Shown here: piece after piece, positions 18,290 to 26,568 of the stretch
How the letters are laid out: each line of letters starts with the position of its first letter
Numbering within the stretch: position 1 is the stretch's first letter
Assembly (NCBI RefSeq): GCF_000428105.1
Contig: NZ_ATZH01000009.1
Location: 99,291 to 163,290 of the forward strand
Direction: 5' to 3'
Length of the DNA stretch: 64,000 nucleotides
Source of the DNA: Bacteroides pyogenes DSM 20611 = JCM 6294
GTDB taxonomy: Bacteria; Bacteroidota; Bacteroidia; Bacteroidales; Bacteroidaceae
Notes under the pieces: model-generated
Seen by the model: only the letters and a program-made list of their open reading frames with translations
What the model was told of the DNA's origin: nothing
The model's database searches: none
Program-made: the position numbers and the translations under genes

Positions 18290-20536
18290 TCAGAACCGGA
18301 CGTTAGCTCCTGCGTAGATGCCGAAAGGATGTCCTGCCCTCAACCCTGCCGGATGGCGTGAAGTGAGATAGACCTTATTGGTCAGGTTCACGGCGTTTAC
18401 TTTTACCGTCAGGTATTTGTTTACATATACGCTGGCCGATGCGTCCAGCACGAGGTGCGCAGGCACTTTCTCTCTTTCGGCGATTGTCCCCTGTCCGGGA
18501 GATGTGCGCATATCGCTATTGTAGCGTGCTCCTATGTTTGCGTCGAACCATTTGTGCTCTATTCCCACCTGCATGTTCAGCGCGTGTTTGAAGATGTAGG
18601 GAATTTCGTCTCCTTTCATCACGTTGCCCCATGAATGGCTCGAGAACGAGTTTCTCATCTCCGTATCGGTATAAGTATATGATACTTGCAGGGGCATGCG
18701 CACTCTCCACGCTTCGGGCAGGGGTTGGTATTGCATAAGGAACTCCACGCCTTTTACGCGGGCTTCGCCCACATTAAACTGTTCGAGCGTTCCCAATCCG
18801 CCCGAGGCGGCGAGGTCGCTTCCAAGCATATTGCTGTAATTGTTGTAGAAGCCGATCAGCTCTGTTTTGAAGTTACCGGCGGAAACGCGTGTTCCCAATT
18901 CCATATTCACACTGCTTTCGGGTTTTTGATACAACTCCGCGCTCGGCGGTGCGAATCCTTTGTGAACTCCGAAGAATACCGACGCTTCGGGAACGAGCTG
19001 ATAGTTTACTCCCACGCCGGGAATCCAAACGCGCGCATGGTTGGGCGTTTCGATGCGAACCTTTCCCGTACGCTCCAAATCTGCTTTCGTATAGTCTTTT
19101 TTCAGCAGGTCGATGTCTTCGTAGCGCAACCCGGCAGTGATAGTCCATGAGTTGTATCTTAATTTGGCGAGCAGGTAGCTTGCCAGTGCGTCCGCCGATG
19201 TGACGCGGTTGGCATTCGTCCCGTGAATGCCTTCCCTGAACAGCACCATCTTCTTGTTCTTCATGGAGTAAGCATCATCCCATTGGAAGCGGTCTTCCTC
19301 GTCGTGATGATAACGCAGTCCGAACTCTATATCGAAGAAGAACTCATTCAGGTTGAAGCGGTATTCCGCTTTGGTTTGTATCCCTCTGGCACGATATGTC
19401 CTGTTGTTGGCTCTTACCAGCAGCGCTTCGCCTTCGCGGTCGGTTTTGCCCGTCAGTATGTCGAAGTAACGGATGTTTGTTTCCGGATCGATGAGCACAT
19501 CGGCAATAGACCTCTTCTCTTTAGAAGTGATTCCCGCCCGTACGTCGTTCAGTTTGTACCAGTTGCGGTGGAAGCGGTTGTAATATGCGTTGGTGGTTAC
19601 TTTCAGTTTGTTGGAGAAGTTGAGCAGGTAAGTGGCTACCCATTGCCGGTGATTGGTTTTCATCTCGTCCATCTGCGAGCCTGCATAGCGGAGGAAAGGA
19701 GTTTGCTTGAAATCCTTTTCGGAAAGCCCCACATACGTTTCGTCCGAGTTCTCGCCCGCGTATCCGAACTTCAGTTCCAGTGCATGGTTTACACCCGTGC
19801 CTTTGTCGGTTTTCACCATTACTTTGGCTATGAGGTCGTCTCTGGTGAATCCTTTGACGGGATGGTCTTCGTATTTCTTGAATCCGTCCGACTGATAGCG
19901 CAGGTATTCCACCGCAAAGCCGAAGTGCTTCCACATGTTTCCGATGTGCGTATGCGACTTGAACGTGTTCTTGCTTCCGTAAGAGAGGTTCGCCTTGCCC
20001 GAGAAAGCATTCGGTATGGGAGTCGATACCATGTTGATGGCTCCTCCTGTGGTGAACGGACCATACTGCACCTGGCTGCTTCCTTTCAGCACTTCGACGG
20101 CTTCCATACGGGCGGCGTTGGGGAAATAATACGCCGCCGGAGCCGAATAAGGTGCGGGAGCGGCCAGTATCCCGTCTTCCATGATGGAGATGCGTTCGCT
20201 TCGTTCGGCTTTCGTACCGCGCAAGCTGATGTTGGGGCGCAGCCCGAAACCGTCTTCTTCGTACATGTTTACTCCCGGAACCGCCTTTAGCATACGATTG
20301 ATGTCGGTGTATCCGAATTTCTTCATCTCTTCGGGCGAGATGTAATAGGCCGAACCCGTACGGTTTCTGGCTTTAAATTTACTCCCGAGTATTTGTCGGG
20401 ACGAAACTACCACCTCTTGCAGCTGGTAGACGGAGTCGTTCTTTATTTCCGGTTCTTGCTTTTGGATTTGCGAATGAGCTTCCGCGTATCCAGAAAGAAG
20501 AAGAAGAAGTAACAACTGTCTTTTACTTATTATCAT
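18290..20536 (-). CDS. FecA-like TonB-dependent receptor
   Basis: 748 residues with a signal peptide (about 1-23), a TonB-box-like QEVVVSS segment, a plug domain (about 60-170) containing NRMLKAVPGVNMYEEDGFGLRPNISLRG and the ERSERISIMEDG / PYSAPAAYYFPN blocks typical of ferric-dicitrate (FecA)-type receptors, and a barrel ending in PFGIYAGANVRF. It probably imports an iron chelate or another metal complex across the outer membrane. It is the first gene of the operon, with a predicted leader of about 175 nt. It has no STN signalling domain, unlike E. coli FecA. The ligand itself is not readable. Confidence 0.9.
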   Translation of the reverse strand: MIISKRQLLLLLLLSGYAEAHSQIQKQEPEIKNDSVYQLQEVVVSSRQILGSKFKARNRTGSAYYISPEEMKKFGYTDINRMLKAVPGVNMYEEDGFGLRPNISLRGTKAERSERISIMEDGILAAPAPYSAPAAYYFPNAARMEAVEVLKGSSQVQYGPFTTGGAINMVSTPIPNAFSGKANLSYGSKNTFKSHTHIGNMWKHFGFAVEYLRYQSDGFKKYEDHPVKGFTRDDLIAKVMVKTDKGTGVNHALELKFGYAGENSDETYVGLSEKDFKQTPFLRYAGSQMDEMKTNHRQWVATYLLNFSNKLKVTTNAYYNRFHRNWYKLNDVRAGITSKEKRSIADVLIDPETNIRYFDILTGKTDREGEALLVRANNRTYRARGIQTKAEYRFNLNEFFFDIEFGLRYHHDEEDRFQWDDAYSMKNKKMVLFREGIHGTNANRVTSADALASYLLAKLRYNSWTITAGLRYEDIDLLKKDYTKADLERTGKVRIETPNHARVWIPGVGVNYQLVPEASVFFGVHKGFAPPSAELYQKPESSVNMELGTRVSAGNFKTELIGFYNNYSNMLGSDLAASGGLGTLEQFNVGEARVKGVEFLMQYQPLPEAWRVRMPLQVSYTYTDTEMRNSFSSHSWGNVMKGDEIPYIFKHALNMQVGIEHKWFDANIGARYNSDMRTSPGQGTIAEREKVPAHLVLDASASVYVNKYLTVKVNAVNLTNKVYLTSRHPAGLRAGHPFGIYAGANVRF

Positions 20537-20719
20537 TGTATATGTCTGAATAGTGTCGGAGTTTGTTTGAAAATATTCGTTTTTACCTTATTGATTTCTC
20601 GAAAAGTTCTAACGACTCCTTCATTTGATAAATAAAGATATTGTAGCTGATTATTAATATTTTATAGGAATTAACCTATCCCATCCGCTTAATAGGAGTG
20701 GTTATTTTTAATTACGCTG

Positions 20720-20750
20720 CAAAGATATGCACATCGGATTTGCGGTACAA
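20720..20750 (-). promoter_or_regulatory. Bacteroides-type promoter of the uptake operon
   Basis: On the - strand, TATCTTTG (20727-20720) fits the -7 consensus TAnnTTTG. A poor -33 element (TTGT, 20750-20747) lies 19 bp upstream. The predicted start near 20713 leaves a long leader before the receptor ATG at 20536. Confidence 0.5.
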
Positions 20751-20899
20751 TCGCTATATTCAGGTATTAATGAGGGCTAAAATACCTTTTTTTTAGTATA
20801 TGAGTTGTCTGTACACTTTGAAGACCGGAGCCAACCTCGCTTACAAATTAAGGTGACAAAAGGCGGATTAAAAACGTTCAACCACAATTAAAGAGGCTA

Positions 20900-20911
20900 A
20901 GCTATATAGCT
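20900..20911. promoter_or_regulatory. 12-bp perfect palindrome AGCTATATAGCT, possible operator
   Basis: AGCTATATAGCT lies between the two divergent promoters, with partial repeats nearby (GGCTATATGG at 20922-20931; AGCTATAAAAAGC near 21041). A regulator site is a guess based on symmetry and position. Confidence 0.3.
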
Positions 20912-20940
20912 AAAAACATTCGGCTATATGGTTTTAGTTA

Positions 20941-21024
20941 GTTTCCCTTCGTTGAAACAAAAGTTTCCCGCTGGGGAAACTTTATTTTCCCAATTGGGAA
21001 ACTTTTGTTTCCCCGGTGGGAAAC
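20941..21024. repeat. array of four 18-bp palindromes with exact 22-bp period
   Basis: Units at 20941-20958, 20963-20980, 20985-21002 and 21007-21024 follow GTTTCCC-N4-GGGAAAC, with spacers TTCG, GCTG, AATT and CGGT; the first unit is imperfect in its right arm. Units are separated by 4-bp A/T linkers. The array begins TAGTTTCCC and ends GGGAAACTA, so it is itself roughly symmetric. A sister array is at 35014-35119. Confidence 0.9.
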
Positions 21025-21090
21025 TATTTTGACCTCAGTTAGCTATAAAAAGCTTTATAGATAAGTATCGCAGAATCTTTTATGCATATT

Positions 21091-21122
21091 TTTGCATTTC
21101 TTTGCCGGAAAGAATATATTTG
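21091..21122 (+). promoter_or_regulatory. Bacteroides sigma-ABfr-type promoter
   Basis: -33 TTTG (21091-21094), a 20-bp spacer, and -7 TATATTTG (21115-21122) match the Bacteroides consensus exactly. It predicts transcription from about 21129, which rules out the upstream in-frame ATG at 21082 and supports the start at 21154. Confidence 0.75.
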
Positions 21123-21153
21123 TAGTCATGTTAAACATAAATCTGCGTACTAT

Positions 21154-23223
21154 ATGATTACAAGTCAGTTGCTTCGCCCTGAAAGCATTGTTGTAGTAGG
21201 GGCATCCAATAACGTGCATAAACCCGGAGGCGCCATTTTGAGAAATTTAATAAGCGGTGGCTTTCGGGGAGCGCTCAGAGCGGTGAATCCTAAGGAGAAA
21301 GAGGTGCAGGGAGTTACGGCTTTTGCAGATGTGAAAGACGTGCCTGATACCGAATTGGCTATTCTGGCTATCCCGGCGGCTATGTGTCCGGAAGCTGTGG
21401 AGGTGCTGGCCAACGAGAAAAAGACAAAGGCGTTTATCGTACTTTCTGCCGGATTCGGCGAAGAGACGCACGAAGGGGCGTTGCTCGAACAGCAGATTCT
21501 GGATACGGTGAACCGTCACAAAGCTTCGCTTATCGGGCCCAACTGTATCGGACTGCTCAATACTTGGCATCACAGTGTGTTCAGCCAACCCATTCCGAAT
21601 CTTGATCCCAAAGGAGTGGACTTGATTTCCAGCTCCGGCGCAACAGCTGTCTTTATATTAGAGAGCGCCGTCACAAAGGGATTGCAGTTTAATTCCGTAT
21701 GGTCGGTAGGAAACGGCAAGCAGATCGGTGTGGAGGATGTACTGCAATTTATGGACGAACATTTCGACGCGGAAAAAGATTCACACATCAAGCTATTGTA
21801 TATCGAAAACATCAAAGACCCCGATAGACTTTTATTTCATGCATCATCACTCATACGCAAGGGATGCAAAATAGCCGCCATCAAGGCGGGAAGTTCCGAA
21901 AGCGGGAGCCGTGCGGCTTCTTCGCATACGGGAGCCATAGCCAGCTCAGATTCGGCGGTGGAAGCTCTTTTCCGTAAAGCGGGAATCGTGCGCTGTTTTT
22001 CACGCGAGGAGCTTACTACGGTAGGTTGCGTATTTACGTTGCCCGATTTGAAAGGAAAGAATTTCGCCATCATCACTCATGCCGGAGGTCCGGGCGTGAT
22101 GTTGACAGACGCGTTGAGCAAGGGTGGGCTGAATGTACCCAAACTGGAAGGCGAAGAAGCGGAAGATTTGAAAGCACAGTTGTTTCCCGGCGCTTCGGTA
22201 GGCAATCCGATCGACGTGCTCGCCACCGGCACTCCCGAACACTTGCGCCTTTGCCTTGATTTCTGCGAAAGCAAGTTTCACAATATAGATGCCATGATGG
22301 CTATTTTCGGCACACCGGGACTGGTGACTATGTTCGAGATGTACGACGTGCTGCATGAGAAGATGCAAACCTGCCGCAAACCGATCTTCCCCATCTTGCC
22401 CTCTGTCAATACCGCCGGTGCTGAAGTAGCCGAATTTCTTGCCAAAGGGCATGTGAATTTCGCCGATGAAGTAACGTTGGGCACAGCTCTCTCGCGCATC
22501 ATGAACGTTCCTCGTCCTGCCGCTTCGGAGATCGAATTGCTGGGCGTAGACATTCCCCGCATCCGGCGAATCATCGACTCCATCCCCGAAAACGGATACA
22601 TTGAGCCTCATTACGTGCAGGCATTACTGCACGCTGCCGGCATTCCGCTGGTCGATGAGTTTGTTTCGGACAATAAAGAAGAAGTTATCGCTTTCGCACG
22701 CCGTTGCGGATTCCCCGTAGTAGCGAAAGTGGTGGGTCCGGTACATAAATCGGATGTAGGCGGAGTGGTGCTCAACATCAAAGGAGAGCAACATCTGGCT
22801 CTCGAATTCGACCGCATGATGCAGATTCCCGCTGCGAAAGCCGTCATGGTGCAGCCTATGCTCAAAGGAACGGAACTGTTTATCGGCGCCAAATACGAAG
22901 AAAAGTTCGGGCATGTGGTGCTCTGCGGATTGGGCGGCATCTTTGTCGAAGTATTGAAAGACGTCTCTTCCGGCCTTGCTCCTCTTTCTTATCCCGAAGC
23001 CTATTCGATGATACGCTCCTTGCGCGCGTACAAAATCATTCAGGGCACGCGCGGACAAAAAGGTGTGAACGAAGACAAGTTTGCTGAGATCATCGTCCGC
23101 CTGTCTACACTGCTCCGGTTTGCCACAGAGATTAAGGAAATGGACATCAATCCGCTGCTCGCCACCGAGAAGTGGGTGATAGCTGTGGATGCCCGCATCC
23201 GGATAGAGAAAAAGGCGGAATGA
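21154..23223 (+). CDS. ADP-forming acetyl-CoA synthetase, fused alpha/beta
   Basis: 689 residues from the ATG at 21154, chosen because the promoter lies at 21091-21122 and MITSQLLRPESIVVVGAS matches the family's N-terminus. It interconverts acyl-CoA + ADP + Pi with acid + CoA + ATP, giving ATP at the end of fermentation. Visible parts are a Rossmann CoA-binding domain (VVVGASNNVHKPG, about 13-25), two succinyl-CoA-ligase-like domains with the phosphorylated histidine in SSHTGAIASSD (His258), and a C-terminal ATP-grasp domain (about 470-689) with KSDVGGVVLN. It is monocistronic, followed by a strong terminator. Acyl substrate range is not evident. Confidence 0.93.
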   Translation: MITSQLLRPESIVVVGASNNVHKPGGAILRNLISGGFRGALRAVNPKEKEVQGVTAFADVKDVPDTELAILAIPAAMCPEAVEVLANEKKTKAFIVLSAGFGEETHEGALLEQQILDTVNRHKASLIGPNCIGLLNTWHHSVFSQPIPNLDPKGVDLISSSGATAVFILESAVTKGLQFNSVWSVGNGKQIGVEDVLQFMDEHFDAEKDSHIKLLYIENIKDPDRLLFHASSLIRKGCKIAAIKAGSSESGSRAASSHTGAIASSDSAVEALFRKAGIVRCFSREELTTVGCVFTLPDLKGKNFAIITHAGGPGVMLTDALSKGGLNVPKLEGEEAEDLKAQLFPGASVGNPIDVLATGTPEHLRLCLDFCESKFHNIDAMMAIFGTPGLVTMFEMYDVLHEKMQTCRKPIFPILPSVNTAGAEVAEFLAKGHVNFADEVTLGTALSRIMNVPRPAASEIELLGVDIPRIRRIIDSIPENGYIEPHYVQALLHAAGIPLVDEFVSDNKEEVIAFARRCGFPVVAKVVGPVHKSDVGGVVLNIKGEQHLALEFDRMMQIPAAKAVMVQPMLKGTELFIGAKYEEKFGHVVLCGLGGIFVEVLKDVSSGLAPLSYPEAYSMIRSLRAYKIIQGTRGQKGVNEDKFAEIIVRLSTLLRFATEIKEMDINPLLATEKWVIAVDARIRIEKKAE

Positions 23224-23286
23224 GGATATCCGGGGTGATCAATTTTATCCGGACTGCAAGGTTGTTTGCAGCTCAGTAAACTAAAA

Positions 23287-23325
23287 AAGTGAGGGCGAGT
23301 TCTAATCTCACCCTCACTTGCTTTT
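23287..23325. terminator. bidirectional terminator
   Basis: AAGTGAGGG (23287-23295) pairs perfectly with CCCTCACTT (23311-23319), extended inward by GAG/CTC. The + strand continues GCTTTTAT and the - strand TTTTTTAG. It separates the convergent acetyl-CoA synthetase gene and the end of the N-glycan-type PUL. Confidence 0.8.
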
Positions 23326-23483
23326 ATATGCTCTAATCAATCTTTAATAAAGACTTTCAAAAGAAACGCGGTAATTTTGTCGACGAGAAAACATGCTATT
23401 GGACTATCAACCCGTGTTAGTTCTATTTCCAGCATTTCAATTGTTTTGCCAAATTCCCTATTTCTTCCGAAAGATCTTTTTAC

Positions 23484-25100
23484 TTAAGCGCCACAGCAAA
23501 TATATCCTTTTCTTTCTTTTCCGTCTTTACTTGTATAAATGAATGTTGCCCAGATTTTTCCATCACTGTTTTTCAATACTTTAAATGATTTTGCAGTAGT
23601 AGTGATGAGTGAAGAATATGGATCTAACCCATAAACATAAATCCTAATATTACTTTTTTCACCTACTTCCTTATCTTCCAATTCCATAAAAACAATGCCT
23701 TTTCTAGGGCTTCTCTGCTTAAACCCTAATTGTTTTGGAGATTGTATAACTTCCATATCCGAAACAGAGATGGAACTACCATCAATTACTAAACGCTCTT
23801 TATCGTCAGACATGATTTTCTCATCCAACGAAAAGGCCTTTTCAGCCGCTCCTTCTTCCGATGCTTTCAGAATAACGGTAATCTCTTCCTCCTGATTGTT
23901 CTCCTTGTCTTCAACAGCTACTGTCGCTTCAATCTCTTCCTCCTGGGGAATTCCGGTGATAAGAAGTACGCCGTTCGATTCGGTAACTTCTATCCCGTCA
24001 TAATCCGAATAGGCTTCATAATTTCCGCTGCCTGATAGAATTTTGACTTCCACGCTCTTCGGTTCTCCTTTTTTACCGGAAATTGTTACCATGTTTGTTT
24101 CCAATTTCAACTTAATAAGCTCTTTGTCGATTGTTTTATCGCAGAAGTAGCCATAATGTATCACCCCGTCTTTTTTATAGCTGAAGATAGCCCAGATATT
24201 TTCTCCGTCATTTTGAATGATTTCTAAATCGACAGCCTCTTCAGTCGGATTATAGTACATACTATATGCATAAATCGCTTCTGTTTTCTTTCCGACACTC
24301 AAATCTCCTTTGAATGAAATCTGCAGGCTGTATATCGAATAGTATGTCCATCCATATGAATATTGTCCGTCTTCCAATTTTCTGACAGGTGTGCTATTAT
24401 CCCTATCCTTGCTTTCACCGTCAAAGAAATAACGCCGTTTGCTGTCCGCTTTTATTTCAGCAAGAAACTCTTCGGGGAAAGGATTTGTAGTGACCGCTAC
24501 TTTCACCGGGAGGGAAGCAGTGAAACCTGCTTTGTCTTTTATGGTAACAGAGCCGGAGAAAGATTCCTCTTTCGCTATCGCTTCGATGGTTATCTCTCCC
24601 TCTCCTGTGACATTGACTTTTATATCCCGGTTGTCGGATTCGGCTTTGTAACCGCCGTTCCCTTCGGAGATATTTACTTTTATCAACTTGCGGTGTCCTG
24701 CCAATATTTTCATTTCAACTTCTTCTTGGCTGAACTTTATTTTATCGGTAAGATATACGCTGACGGGAAACTTCAGATACTTGGAGTTCTTATCGGACAA
24801 AACCAATGCCGCCTCCCCGATCGCTTTTCCTTCCAGAGAAACTTTGTTGTCGATAATTTCGGCTGTAACAACATCTTCGTTGGTAGAAAAAACGTTGTAT
24901 TCTCCACCGCCTTCCAAGATGTCGATACTGACTTTATTGTCCGTACCGATCTTGACTTTTATGGGATCTTCTTTTATTTTCAGTTCGGGCAACGGAGAGG
25001 CAATCTCTTTTCTTTCTTTCTCATTTTCATCGGAACACCCGGCTATACCGAATGAAAACAGCATAATACATGAAATAGACAGATATTTATATAGTTTCAT
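23484..25100 (-). CDS. Ig-like repeat lipoprotein with duplicated C-terminal module
   Basis: 538 residues, lipobox IAGC (Cys22). There are three Ig-like repeats (about 45-120, 125-205 and 335-410), each with a GG/GNGxYxxxS turn, and two copies of another module (about 225-325 and 430-538) ending in DG-IWA-F-Y-KDG-x4-GY-C. The order Ig-Ig-module-Ig-module suggests internal duplication. Related Ig repeats occur in the 7266-8192 protein. It is the last gene of the PUL, 24 nt after the endoglycosidase, so probably surface exposed and involved in glycan capture; that role is inferred. A strong terminator lies downstream. Confidence 0.75.
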   Translation of the reverse strand: MKLYKYLSISCIMLFSFGIAGCSDENEKERKEIASPLPELKIKEDPIKVKIGTDNKVSIDILEGGGEYNVFSTNEDVVTAEIIDNKVSLEGKAIGEAALVLSDKNSKYLKFPVSVYLTDKIKFSQEEVEMKILAGHRKLIKVNISEGNGGYKAESDNRDIKVNVTGEGEITIEAIAKEESFSGSVTIKDKAGFTASLPVKVAVTTNPFPEEFLAEIKADSKRRYFFDGESKDRDNSTPVRKLEDGQYSYGWTYYSIYSLQISFKGDLSVGKKTEAIYAYSMYYNPTEEAVDLEIIQNDGENIWAIFSYKKDGVIHYGYFCDKTIDKELIKLKLETNMVTISGKKGEPKSVEVKILSGSGNYEAYSDYDGIEVTESNGVLLITGIPQEEEIEATVAVEDKENNQEEEITVILKASEEGAAEKAFSLDEKIMSDDKERLVIDGSSISVSDMEVIQSPKQLGFKQRSPRKGIVFMELEDKEVGEKSNIRIYVYGLDPYSSLITTTAKSFKVLKNSDGKIWATFIYTSKDGKERKGYICCGA

Positions 25101-25123
25101 AACTTCCTGTTTTTACTAAATTA

Positions 25124-26539
25124 TTACTTCCAATCTTTCGGATATTTCTTCCCGTCGAACACGAGTTCGTCGTCGTAAAAGGCTCGTGCTATGCGTTGCA
25201 TAGATGTCAATTGCCCATATTCGAAATTCCAGCGATTGGGGTCCATCGCAAAAATCATATGTGAACCGTATCCGTTTTTTCTCATCTGTACTAACTGGCT
25301 TTCGTATGCCCAATATCCCCGGCTATACTCCTGAGAGTGGAGCCCCATATTCATTTTAGGCATACCCGGAAAGTAACGACCTAAATCGGAAGATCCGCCA
25401 TAATCATGCAACGCATAGTCTACAAATTCACCCGACTGTTTGCCATCTACTGCCGGTAGCCCATAAGTTGTACTGTACGCATAAGCAATGACCCACCTGT
25501 CCGGCTGTGCCATTTTAACCTCGTAACATAGGCGTGCGGCAGCTTCTTGCGATGGAAATACGAATCCCGGCGTAATGTTTTGAGTCTCGTATTTTGAATA
25601 CTCGTCGTCTACAAAGATTCCGTCCAGATTATAGGCGTCGCACATGGCTTTTACTTCTTGTGCGAAAGCTTTTGCCGTTTCGTCTGCCAAATTGGCGATA
25701 CCCGAACGGTCGTGATTGCCCAAGATTCCGAGTATTACTTTCATCCCTCTGTCTTGTAACGGTTTCAGATAATGTTCGCGTTTGTCGAGAATCGCCTGTA
25801 CGTTCTCATTATTATATATGTATACGCGCCCTGTCTTTTCGTCATAATTGATGTTGGCAGAAAAGATTATCAATACGTCGATCAACGGTTTCCCGCTTTT
25901 CTTTAGCGTAAAGCTCAGATTATTCAGCGGATTCGTATCGTTCACCTCCATGCAGCTGAATACCTTTATGCCGCTCTCTTTTTGGCAGTCGGGCAATCCG
26001 GTCAGATCTTTTACAAAGATCAGCCTTGTTTCATCTTCTTTGGCTAACTTGAAGTTACCTGAAGTTACTTTCATGCGTAAGGGAATTACATAGCTTTTAT
26101 CCGTAGAAAGCGTTCCGTCAGAGGTAAAAGAGATTTTCAATCCCGACGATTTCATTTCTCCGGCATTCAGCGTGATAATACCTTCTTTATCGAAAGTGAC
26201 ATGTTGTTCCGGAAAGGCTTCATAATCGGAATTATTATTTGCATTATACGTATCTAATACAGATTTGTCATAAGTGGCGGTAACACTACTGTTAGCCGAG
26301 GACTTTTTAGGAACATTCACAAACAGTTCGGTGCTCCCTTCGTTACGAAATTCTGTAACAGTAAACATGCGTTTACCGTTTATATCGTTGATAAACGCTA
26401 ATTCTTCACTACTGACAGTATAGTTTCCTTCATCTACTTGGCCTATTTTTATATCGTCATTCGTACAAGCGGCCAAACAGGCGGTCAAAACGAATGCCAT
26501 CAGCCAATATTGCGGTTTGATAAACTTGATTCTTTTCAT
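25124..26539 (-). CDS. GH18 endo-beta-N-acetylglucosaminidase with DUF1735 domain
   Basis: 471 residues from the Met at 26539, which gives a lipoprotein signal (LAAC, Cys25). An N-terminal DUF1735-type beta domain (about 35-180) precedes a GH18 barrel (about 190-460). The catalytic strand reads LDGIFVDDEY, with Asp311 and Glu313 in the D-x-E pair needed for substrate-assisted cleavage. Size, domain order and residue numbering resemble the Bacteroides thetaiotaomicron endoglycosidase BT3987, which releases high-mannose N-glycans between the two core GlcNAc residues. It is probably a surface enzyme that frees host N-glycans for the SusC/SusD above. Specificity is inferred. Confidence 0.88.
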   Translation of the reverse strand: MKRIKFIKPQYWLMAFVLTACLAACTNDDIKIGQVDEGNYTVSSEELAFINDINGKRMFTVTEFRNEGSTELFVNVPKKSSANSSVTATYDKSVLDTYNANNNSDYEAFPEQHVTFDKEGIITLNAGEMKSSGLKISFTSDGTLSTDKSYVIPLRMKVTSGNFKLAKEDETRLIFVKDLTGLPDCQKESGIKVFSCMEVNDTNPLNNLSFTLKKSGKPLIDVLIIFSANINYDEKTGRVYIYNNENVQAILDKREHYLKPLQDRGMKVILGILGNHDRSGIANLADETAKAFAQEVKAMCDAYNLDGIFVDDEYSKYETQNITPGFVFPSQEAAARLCYEVKMAQPDRWVIAYAYSTTYGLPAVDGKQSGEFVDYALHDYGGSSDLGRYFPGMPKMNMGLHSQEYSRGYWAYESQLVQMRKNGYGSHMIFAMDPNRWNFEYGQLTSMQRIARAFYDDELVFDGKKYPKDWK

Positions 26540-26568
26540 TTTCCGTATTTTAAAGTAATTTGAAAAAG

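Larger units (their letters stand above)
20537..21153. other. divergent regulatory region between receptor operon and acetyl-CoA synthetase gene
   Basis: 617 bp without a gene. It holds the leader and promoter of the - strand operon (20720-20750), a 12-bp perfect palindrome (20900-20911), the 22-bp-period palindrome array (20941-21024) and the + strand promoter (21091-21122), each listed separately. No riboswitch was recognised in the leader. Confidence 0.7.

Noticed and set aside
19223..20290. 355-codon + strand ORF
   Set aside because: Antisense to the FecA-like receptor; composition is rich in Val, Phe, Arg and Gly as expected from a mirror frame.
20537..20713. Riboswitch (cobalamin type) in the leader of the TonB receptor operon
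   Set aside because: The leader is AT-rich and lacks the conserved cobalamin core; only weak inverted repeats are present.
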